Part shown: positions 36,729-45,763 of the stretch, in pieces | Numbering within the stretch: position 1 is the stretch's first letter | How the letters are laid out: the number at the start of each line of letters is the position of its first letter | Assembly: GCA_002105175.1 (NCBI GenBank) | Contig: MCGE01000005.1 | Span: forward strand, 1,116,001-1,180,000 | DNA length: 64,000 nucleotides | Source: Absidia repens | Taxonomy: Eukaryota > Mucoromycota > Mucoromycetes > Mucorales > Cunninghamellaceae | Direction of reading: 5' to 3' | The notes under the pieces: model-generated | Databases searched by the model: none | What the model saw: only the letters and a program-made list of their open reading frames with translations | What the model was told of the DNA's origin: nothing | Translations under genes and position numbers: made by a program

Positions 36729-37319
36729 TTTAGTCCCCCGCCCCGACACACACACACACACACACACACACTACATTCCTTCTCTGAATTAGATAACATT
36801 TGGCTCTTCCCTTCCTCTTATTTTATTTTATGATATCCTTGATTTTATTGAATTTTTAAATAAAAAAATTTATTCACACTCAAAACTTTATAAAGCTTTT
36901 TCTTTGTTTATCAGATACTGAGGATACGAGTACATATAGGAAGACGAATGCTGTGGAATGGGGTATTTGTGTAAAATAGACTACGTAGTATGTGTTATAT
37001 GTAGATAGGGATTTCATCGAGGCGAAGGTCCTTTATTTTTGTGAGTGGCAAAGACCAAGGCAAACATCCATTGTATAAAAGGAAAAAAGGAATGTAGGAT
37101 AAAAAAAAAATAAAGATAAATTTATTAGTGCATAAATTATAGTACAGGCAAAAACATTTCAGAGCGTAGATAATATCTTTTTTTGGAATCAATAAAGATC
37201 ATGATAGACAAACATTGTAAAAAAAAATGAAGTGCATGTATAAAAAGGATGACTTTATTCAGTGTATCAATTGTAATGTGTAAATAGGGGGGGGCATTCA
37301 TAGGTCAAAAAAAAAGTAT
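36729..37319. other. Convergent intergenic region, Med27 / QCR6
   Basis: Contains an (AC)n run at about 36750-36772, AATAAA of MED27 near 36857 and the minus-strand AATAAA of QCR6 near 37251-37258. A G run is at 37287-37294. No gene seen. Confidence 0.6.
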
Positions 37320-38128
37320 CTACTTGGTAGTGGCGAAGATCTTTGGGGCGGCCTATATCATAAATACTGTTAGCACATCATCATTGACTTTATTTCCCCG
37401 CTCTAATGAACTTACACATTCATCAGCGCAGTGCATGAAGTGGAAGAATTCTTCGATACCTAAAAGAGGGGAAAAAACGGTGTTCAGTATGATCATCAAT
37501 GATTTCTAATTCACATCCTTTCCCATGATTGCTATAATGATGATAATGGCACCTGTTTCATTCAAAAAGATAAAAACGGACACCATCATCATTGCATATA
37601 AAGCATTTCCCCAATTAATATGCCGTAGTTTTTTTGCACATACAGTTTTCAGAAGAGCCGTTTTCCACGCGTTCGTTACATTCGTCAAGGTGGTGCTTCA
37701 AAGAGGGACATTGTTTGGCGCATTCTATAAGAAATAAAAATTAAAAAATAGTGAGTATGTATAAAATAAAAGGGTGTCTTTGCGAATCTTCCTGACTTGG
37801 CACAAACATAGCACGCAAGCAGTTCGTTTCCATAGTAATCGAATGGTGCAAATGTTGATGTCTGCGCAGGAAGGTAAAGTCGTCGGCGTATATAGTGCTG
37901 TATTTTCTTTTCGTGTTTACCTTCCATGATAGCTTCCTTAGGGTCTTCGGGTTCTTCTTCTTCTTCTTCTTCTTCTTCAGCTTCTTCAGCTTCGGCAACA
38001 GCTTCAGCTTCAAGTTCTTCAGCTTGGGCTTCAACAGAAGCAGCTTCTTCCTCTACAGCGACAACAGTTTCAGCTTCTTCGGCGTAAACAGTAGGAATGA
38101 AGTTGGAGATAAATTCGGAGAGACCCAT
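37320..38128 (-). CDS. QCR6: Ubiquinol-cytochrome c reductase hinge protein (complex III subunit 6)
   Basis: Four exons on the minus strand (38128-37921, 37724-37644, 37459-37416, 37352-37320) encode 121 residues. The N-terminal half is extremely acidic (Glu-rich from about 17 to 63), as in yeast Qcr6. The conserved helical hairpin follows with paired cysteines: CAKQCPSLKHHLDECNERV, then ENCIEEFFHFMHCADECAAP. The protein ends KIFATTK. The hinge protein helps cytochrome c1 dock with cytochrome c in the mitochondrial intermembrane space. The initial MGLSEFISNFIPTVYAEE is short and may be part of the import signal. The Glu run is encoded by GAA/GAG repeats that read as poly-Phe on the other strand. 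Confidence 0.94.
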
Positions 38129-39029
38129 TTTGTTCTGGATAATATAATGTATTAAAAAAAGAGTAGGGAGGAGTGAGAGAAAGAAAGAAAAATGAGTGAG
38201 AGACCAGGCAAAGGTTTATGTTTTCAACCTCATATCTGCCACCCAATTTTTTACCCTGGCTATCCAAGCCACCGGAGTCAAATTTACCTTTTGATATGTA
38301 CAAAAATGGCAGTAATCAATGACAATTGTAATGAGAAATTTGCTTATAGCATGACCTTCGTATCAACATTTGTAAAATAAATGTCCACTTTATTTATTTT
38401 ATTACTTTGCCATATCCGATATTTTGGTGGTGGACCAAACGCTCGCTACTTTTTGTATTTGACCGAAACATGTGCCTGCCTGGACATGTTTAAACACCGC
38501 TCGAGATTGCTGTTATCGCTGGCATAATGAGGTCCCAGTTTAGTCGCCCGACGTCAAAACCGCTATTTATACGTAAAACATATTGGAGTTCAGCTGGCTT
38601 TAGTTTCTTTTTCTTTTTTATTATACCGCACGCAAAGAAAAGAAAATGAAAGAACTAACGAGCCGGATATGTACTATAAGTCCAGTCTAGTGAAGGTTTC
38701 GCTGGCGATACGGTAGAGGTTGATTGATTTGATGGTAGGGCGACAATACAGCTATGTTTCCTCTCAAGTGACCTAGAATTGTCAACCAGCGGTTAGGCCA
38801 TGGAAGGGACAACTAGTCCTATACAGATGACGCAGTGAGCAGTGCAAGATTATCTACAGTGGTAGTTAATGCGCAGTACGACCTAATTTCACTTACAGTA
38901 GGAACCCGCAATAGCGATATCAACGGGAAAACCGAATTATATTGTTATTCTGATGTGAGCAGTCAAAATATATCCAGCAAGACAGTGGCCCTCTCGAGAC
39001 TGTAGTTCAGCATGAGATGATAAAAAAAA

Positions 39030-39690
39030 TATTTTAAATGCCGCCCACGTGAATTTATTTATTCCCAGTTTTTTTTTTTTCCTCTCCTTGTCTCTTTTCA
39101 TTTTCTTTCTCCCTTTTTGTTTTTTCTTCGCCATTCAACCTCTTTAAGGTTATATTGATCTTAGATTTGTGGCAGGACTAGATTAGAAGGGATTTCAGAA
39201 CAGCGATTACAAGATACATGGGAACCCCCTTTCATTTTGAATCTAGGATCTGGGAGCATCAGTAGCTGGCCTTTCGAAGTCTCATCAGTTTAGTTTAGTT
39301 AGTTTGTCCATAGTTTGTACCCGTATCTGAATAAAATATGTCTTTTTTTACATGCTTCAATTAAAAATGCCACAGCGGTCTCTTTCAATTCTTGTGTAAT
39401 AGATCCCTGTCCTTACAAACAAAAGCCACTTTTGATTAGTTAGTGTTGTTTGTTGCAGTGTTTCAATAACAGAAACCCCTTTAGTCTTTCCCATGCCTTT
39501 TACAATATAACGACTCCTATTTTACAATAGCCCATTTAGATTTGCGTTGGACATTCCCCAAATCTCCAAAGAGACTTATTCATGCTACCTCCAGTAATCC
39601 CTTGTTAAAATGAACATCGCGCTCCTAGTTTAGCATCTACCATACTCCTTCAAATAAATTATGTTTTTTTATTAATCCATTATATAATAT
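39030..39690 (+). repeat. Dispersed intergenic repeat family, copy C
   Basis: Starts AATGCCGCCCACGTGAATTT (CACGTG 39046-39051), then the T-rich tract and GCCATTCAACCTC. The core GATTACAAGATACATGGGAA begins near 39205 and is slightly diverged. CTGAATAAAATATGTC follows near 39330. Subunits with TTTAGATTTGCGTTGG and AATAAATTATG ends reach about 39690. Confidence 0.85.
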
Positions 39691-39862
39691 GCAAAGCAGT
39701 TTATTGTGGTTATTTTTTGAATGCCTTATTAAGCATCTGATTTCTAGCTCACCAACGATGGTCAACTGATTTGTGGTTCTCGGTGGCTTAATATAAAACC
39801 TGTTCTCTATATCCCCGTTCTACCATTCATATACTGGAGCTCGATAGTACATCACCAACAAA

Positions 39863-40240
39863 CTTTTTTTTTATTTCAATCATAAGCGCGCAGACATAAA
39901 AATCATTGTATCAACAATCATACTGAAGTCCAACAGAATATCAAAATCAAACATGTTTTATTTTTTTATTTCAATCATAAGCACACGACATAAAACTATG
40001 CTATAAATATAGACATAAACAATTGTAATATAAAAGCTATACTACGTTACCAGTAAAACTTACACTAAGTGCTAATATAGGCTATACGTTCAATAGTACA
40101 TCAAAATCAAACATATTTTTTTTATTTAAATCATAAGAGTACAACATAAAACTATAATATAAATATAAACAAAAACAAAAAATATTGTACTATAAAGCTA
40201 TACAACGCATCACTTATACTAAAAACTACTACAAAACCCA
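39863..40240. repeat. Three tandem-like AT-rich units carrying minus-strand AATAAA
   Basis: Three imperfect direct copies begin near 39863, 39958 and 40111. Each has TTTATTTCAATCATAAG (third copy TTTATTTAAATCATAAG) followed by ACATAAAACTAT-like sequence. The first two end in ATCAAAATCAAACAT. On the minus strand each gives CTTATGATT followed by AATAAA, just downstream of the MYSM1-like stop codon, so they may be alternative poly(A) sites. Confidence 0.7.
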
Positions 40241-40248
40241 AATAAATC

Positions 40249-40637
40249 CTACCAATTTTTCAATCTTGCTTGTACTTTTTCCAAAAATGGATCGGTCAGA
40301 TCATTGGCATCATGGACTGAGGGCTGTTCTTCTGTTGTATTGTCACCAACCATAGTTTCTAGTCTATCTTGACCACCTCCAGTAAAGCTATTGACATCCA
40401 CTTGACTTGATGGCACAGCAATAGAGTCTTGTTGTAAAGGCACTGTTCCTGGTTCTTGTTGCAACTTGACTAATTTCTTTTGGATCCATGGCATCCGAGT
40501 ACCAAGACTTTTGATGAGCTTTTCCAATTTCGTTTCGTCAGCATTATGGCGCCAATGGTCATTGAAGTTGACTTTCTCAGGTGACATTTGGTAATCAATG
40601 GGTAGCTGGAACTATAAAACAAAGAAGAAAGTGATAC

Positions 40638-40685
<48 letters not shown>

Positions 40686-43279
40686 GAATGGTATGGAATC
40701 CCCCTCCCCTCTTATTTTCCTAAAATCAAAACTACTTACCAACCGTGCTTCTTCTTCTGGTGAAAGTGCTGAGTCTTCATGGAGTTCGTAGACGAGTTGT
40801 TTCGGTACCTTTTTTGCATTCCAGTCATTTGAAACATGAAACCAGTTGAAGACCGATGCAGATGCAGGCAGCCTAGGATCATAGGGACCAACAATAGCCC
40901 CAACAAACGGTTCGACTACGACAGCCGATGAGGGTGATGATGTCGATGATACTGACGTTGTTTTGCTGTCACTTAGTTCCGGGGTTTTTGTCATTGGAGC
41001 ACAATTGCTGTCGTTTTGTGGCGATGCCAATGATAATGCTTCTACTGCTTCTGTTGTTGTTGCTTCTACCGCTGCTATTGTTGTTGTTGCTGCTCTTGTT
41101 GTTGCGGCTTCCACTGTTGCTGCTTCTGTTGTTGCTGCTTCTGTTGTTGTTACTGTTGTTGATATGAATCCCGGAGTGGCCGAATCTTGCAAGATATTGA
41201 CTGAGGCGGATGTAGCGGTGTTCTCATTGGTAGGGTGGCATTCATCTTTACAGAGATTTTGGTAATTCAGTTGGTTTTCGATATCAACCAAGCTTGGGTC
41301 AGGGACAAAGATTGGATGAGAGTGGTACCAGCCTACAACCGTCATATTCTTTTCTTCGATCAATTGACGAGTTTCCAGTGCACTTGTTGGGTCCATTTCT
41401 ACATTCACTTCATTTTGGCCAGTATTCAGAGATCGACAAGGAAAGGCTTCTTTCACAAGGAGTCCTACCATATGACCGAGAAATATTAATCCTTGATTGT
41501 TTGTTTGTTTTTTTTAAAAAAAAAAAAAAAAAAATTACTTACGTTTAGTTTTTCTATCCCATTCACCAGCCAAAAACCCAATAATTTCCGTAGTCATTAA
41601 GTGAGCGTGGAAATCCATTGTCAGTAATACGTTTGAATGGACAGTCATTTTGAAAGGTTGAGCACCAAGTGTATCGGATCCAGGCTTTCCATTGAAAGGC
41701 TCACATTTTACCATCGTTAAGCCGTCACTAGAAAATATAAGTAAATACCAAGAATCAATATAAATATATCATATGTAAATCGTCATAAAGAAAATTCGCC
41801 CTAAAATATTGAGTTTCTCAGTTACCACTTACGTATCATCGTTCAAGTTGTCATACTTAATTGAGTTTCTACTTTCAGGTCGTCGGAGTCTGGAAGCTGC
41901 ATAATTTGTACGTCCATTGTCTTCGTAAGTGATAGCTGGTGATTCATTTTGGTGTACGCGGCTGGTCAGTTTCTTCGACCTAGTATACCAGAGGATATAT
42001 TAGTATAGTGCAACAATGTTTTTTTTTTATATTTTTGACTTACTTCTTTGAGTTTGGGTCGGATGCTGATTGTGGTTTTGTTGTCGTCTTCAAACTAATA
42101 CTTCCAATATCCAAATCATCAGTTGTTTGTGTCGTTCCATTTGTTGGCTCAAGATATGAATTACATGTGGTTGATGAATCAATTTGCATGGGCTCGCTTT
42201 TGGGAGGATCGGTAGTATCACTTGTTGTTGTAGCAATCGGTGCGATGTTGATAGTATTGGTAATAGTAACAGCAGTGGTAGGTCGAGGAGCTGAGAGTGC
42301 GGTAGTTTTGGTTGCCATAGCAGAGCGATTAAGATATGGTTTGGCGGCAGCAGAATCTGGATCCAGTGGCTTCCCAGAAAGAGTAAACCCTTCACCACTT
42401 TCTTTCACCTAATAAAGATAAAACATTAATATAGCTCAATGTATTGTTTCTTCATTCTTACCTTGTCGGGTAGTGGTAAGTTGTCACGGTAGAGTTTAAT
42501 AAAATGTTTCTGGGCATGGCTTCTTATTGAATGCGGATCCCGGGTACCCATATGTCGTGAGAGCTATAAAATAGACAGCTATAAGTTCCATACGCTATAA
42601 ATTGTCATTGGAAGTGGGGCAATGGTACATTTACCTCATTCCAGTTTCTTCCATATATATTCATTCCCTCTAAAAATAACACTTCTTCCTCATCAGTATA
42701 GATACCAGTTTTGAATCCAGGCGGAAGCGGCTTTTTGACTTTTTTGGGTTTTTCCGGTTTGGGTGTCCCGCTGGGCTGTTCAGATGACGGGGTACTGCCG
42801 ATTGTAGTTTCCATGGTTACATTTTCTTTGGTATTGGTAGGGATATCAGTAGGGGTATTGGTGTCAACATCCATTGGTATATGCTTTCTTTTCCGACCAC
42901 GCCGTTCCGCTTCTAGTTATAACATCAAATGATCAATAATAATCCAAGATTCCCGAAGACTCACTAGACAAATCGTCACCCTTTTGTTTCACTTACGTTC
43001 TGCTTTCTTGGCCTTGGGCTTTTTCGGTTTACCGTACCTTTTGGGCGCATAATCGTCACTTTCTTCTTCATAGCTATCGTCGTGATCATTGTAGCTTCCA
43101 CTGTAACTGTCATACTGCCGCGGACCATTGTTGTATTCCGCATAATAATAACTTCCACCATCGTCCATAGCATCTTGCGCCAACAATTTTGCAATAAGGG
43201 CGGAATTCATTTCCTCTTCTTGTGATTTGGTCAACGTCGTGGAGTCATTGCTGACTGGTTGCTGCTTTTTCGGGGGCAT
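40249..43279 (-). CDS. MYSM1-like histone H2A deubiquitinase (SANT + MPN/JAMM)
   Basis: Eight exons on the minus strand (43279-42997, 42912-42635, 42563-42462, 42408-42044, 41979-41833, 41727-41543, 41491-40740, 40611-40249) encode 824 residues. A SANT/Myb domain sits near 165-220 (YTDEEEVLFLEGMNIYGRNW ... SIRSHAQKHF), of the SHAQK type. The MPN+ domain starts near 415. It has the Glu in TTEIIGFLAG (E439) and the JAMM zinc motif WYHSHPIFVPDPSLVD (H510, H512, S520, D523), so it should be an active metalloprotease. MYSM1 removes ubiquitin from histone H2A. The SWIRM domain of animal MYSM1 is not visible. Between the JAMM motif and FVGAIVGPYDPR lies a ~110-residue Thr/Ala/Ser-rich insertion made of TTEAAT-type repeats. 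The C-terminal helices (DETKLEKLIKSLGTRMPW) resemble the family tail. Confidence 0.9.
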
Positions 43280-43867
43280 TGTACAAATAGTCGAGTCTTG
43301 CCAAAATAGTCTAATAAAATCATATATTAAGATAAGGGAAAGATATACAGAATAATAAATTGGTTAGAACAATAAACAATCCCAGCCAACACATATATAT
43401 GACGCCCCTTTGACCTTCCCGAGACCATTTCCAGATAAAAACCTTCCAAAACAAGTAAAATCATGCCCCTCGATATCTGTCAATCCTTTGATACACATAT
43501 ATATCTTCTGAGTACTTACAGGTCCGGAGGGTAATTTTTCAAAGTTGCATACGTATGTCCGAATAGTGTCGATAATAATCGCCTGTCCAACGATATGATA
43601 GACGATTTTTGATTTTTATGATAAAAGATATCACCAAGTTGTATAATGCTTAGGGAAATATAAAAAGAATAAAAGGGCTAGATGACAGGGGGAGAAAAAA
43701 TTGCAAGAAGAATAATGTATATATATAAAAAAAGAATGGAAAAAACAACGATCAAAAGATACGCGTTCGTCGGAGATAGTCACGGGCAAATAAAAAAAAA
43801 TCGATCAGAATCAAAAATCAAAAATACAAATTTATTGATAAAAAAAGGTGGTGAGAGAGGAGGGTGA
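43280..43867. other. Intergenic region between MYSM1-like and DCN1-like genes
   Basis: Promoter of the MYSM1-like gene on the right-hand side of its ATG, and the A-rich 3' flank of the DCN1-like gene. A minus-strand AATAAA is near 43828. No gene seen. Confidence 0.55.
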
Positions 43868-44985
43868 TCAAGCGTTGATTTCTTTTAAGTATTCTACAAA
43901 CTATTAGCAACAAGATGTGTAAAGGTTAATATCTATATCTGTCCAACATTTATCATTACTTACTTCATCAATCAAAATTGGCCAAGCACCTTCAGCATCA
44001 TGGGTATCAACTTCAAAATTTGACTGAGTGGCAAAATCCAAAAACTACAACAGACGCGTCGAAAGAATGACAGAAGTTAGGCAACAATAGCATAGTAATT
44101 ATATTCATCTCCTTACCAAAGTCCATGTATCGCGGGAGATGGCCTTCCGATGTTTTTCCTGCAAGCAAACAAAAATGAGAAAGTGATTTTTTTTTCGATT
44201 ATTTTTGTATATTACCTCTAAAAATGTAATCCATTGATCAAGTCTATCAAATCTTCCAGTCAGCAGCAGTTTCCATAGTTCAACAGCAGCGTCCAATGCT
44301 AAATTAAAAAATCAGTCAGTATCAAAGCGTGTACCCCTGAAGATGCAAATATATTTATTACCCAAATTCTTTTGGCCTGTCTGTCTTCCAAATAAAAATG
44401 CATAGTTGTAGATATTTCTGAAATAATCAGCATTTTGCAAATCATTCTTGAAAGTGCCAAAAATCTGTTTCAGTTTCTCCAAGGAATCACATCGTAACTG
44501 GATACATGCATCAAGAAAGGCTTGGCGATTAAATTCCCCCATTTGTTTTGATCCAAGATGATATGATATCAATAAAAAGTCTAGTTGAGTAGGGTCAATG
44601 TCAAGATCTTGGCACAATTCCATAGTTCCATCCACTGTAATCCAATCCTTCCTGTCTGGGTCTATATCATACAAATAAAAGGAGTCAAAATTGCGTCACT
44701 ACCCTGTTCTCCTTGCCTTGTTATTGTCATCCATATCACATCCATTGGCCCAGTGATCCCATTGCTTTCCGTGCTTACCTTCATATTTGTCAAAAATCTT
44801 CTGTATTGCACCAGTGTTGACGTTTGATTTAGGTTTGGGGGTTGACTTTCTTGAAGATGAGTGTTCATAGTGGGCGTTTAGTGCAGTGTTGACATCCCAA
44901 TCCGTATTCCGCAATAGTCTTTGTGCTTCCCGTTGGCTATAAAATGAAGGTATAAAATTTATCAGAGATTAATAAAAAGCGTATC

Positions 44986-45020
<35 letters not shown>

Positions 45021-45183
45021 CACTACATCTAGATGTTTTTACCTTATGTCTGTGAAATCCATCAATAGCTTTATCTTGTCTTCTTGGGAAATATTTCTAA
45101 ACGACTACATGCAAATAAGTACAAATAAAATGGATAAGTACAAGATAGTGTCAGTGAGTTAATATATTCAAGTTACTTACCAT
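43868..45183 (-). CDS. DCN1: DCN1-like protein, cullin neddylation factor
   Basis: Eight exons on the minus strand (45183-45181, 45104-45043, 44936-44779, 44661-44362, 44298-44216, 44158-44117, 44044-43964, 43900-43868) give 253 residues. The first coding exon is only the ATG, followed directly by GTAAGT; the next exon continues SFRNISQEDKIKLLMDFTDI. A UBA-like region covers about 8-45 (REAQRLLRNTDWDVNTALNA). The PONY domain fills about 60-253: IFDKYEDPDRKDWITVDGTM, LDIDPTQLDFLLISY, GEFNRQAFLDAC, AVELWKLLLTGRFDRLDQWI, TWTLFLDFATQ, and the closing GAWPILIDEFVEYLKEIN with the acidic/aromatic cullin-binding surface (D, E, W). Dcn1 acts with Ubc12 as the scaffold E3 for NEDD8 transfer to cullins. 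Length matches yeast Dcn1 (269). Confidence 0.94.
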
Positions 45184-45225
45184 GGTTGAGTTCTATAATG
45201 TTAAGAGTAAAACGACGAAGGGAAG

Positions 45226-45230
<5 letters not shown>

Positions 45231-45262
<32 letters not shown>
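45231..45262. repeat. Poly(A) run in the DCN1 upstream region
   Basis: A run of about 30 A between the DCN1-like start and the next plus-strand unit. A second A run (~44988-45018) lies in a DCN1 intron. Confidence 0.8.
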
Positions 45263-45263
<1 letters not shown>

Positions 45264-45394
45264 AAACCACGGTATTTAAATTAATTAGCTTTTGGTTTGT
45301 TGGCTTGGGAAACTGAGTACTATTTGCTTCTCGTTTCTTATTTTAGTTAGTTGGCCATACAACTCGACATCTTGGCTCTTTTATTGTCAGCTCA

Positions 45395-45763
45395 ATGGAT
45401 ATCAAGGCACTTTCCAGTACTAACTGTCTACATATTCGTTGGTATGTTAGTCTGTCCCCGAAGTGGTTCTGCTGCAAAAATGGACCTTGTGTGTCGCTCT
45501 TTAAAATTCTAGGAAACAAATCGCAACAACCTCGAAGTGCTATTTCAACGTCAGACAAGGTAACCATATCATTTTTCAACAAATACTGTTCATGTCAACA
45601 CTCACAAAAGCTGTTTTACTTCCCATTGTAGAAACTTTCTCACATCGCTTCGTATCTGCGGCATCTTCTCCAGTCAAGGTGCTATAACGCAACACCTATT
45701 GAAGTATCTGACCCCTCCAAACATGGCAAAAGATATTGTATTCCTCGCTGGAATTGGTTCTGA
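45395..45763 (+). CDS. Possible small spliced gene, product unknown
   Basis: A short plus-strand unit begins at ATG 45395 (MDIKALSSTNCLHIRW) and is followed by AATAAA near 45920. Two spliced readings are possible. One uses GT at 45442 and AG at 45512, then GT at 45560 and AG at 45631, ending TAA at 45687 (49 residues, basic and Ser-rich, slightly presequence-like). The other skips the first intron and ends TGA at 45763 (about 98 residues). Neither product is recognised. A third open frame in the last exon (containing LLKYLTPPNMAKDIVFLAG) has no matching start. The unit is divergent from the DCN1-like gene. It could equally be a noncoding transcript. Confidence 0.3.

Larger units (their letters stand above)
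38129..40248. other. 2.1 kb intergenic region with repeat copy C, TIR-like relic and 3' repeats
   Basis: From the left: QCR6 promoter; a stretch at 38890-38960 resembling a pogo/Tc1-type terminal inverted repeat; repeat copy C (about 39030-39690); and a triplicated AT-rich unit (39863-40240) forming the 3' flank of the MYSM1-like gene. No protein-coding frame is supported. Confidence 0.6.

Noticed and set aside
37920..38080. Plus-strand poly-Phe/Ser frame
   Set aside because: Antisense of the Glu-rich tract of QCR6.
41008..41170. Plus-strand poly-Leu/Val open frames
   Set aside because: Antisense shadow of the Thr/Ala-rich insertion in the MYSM1-like protein.
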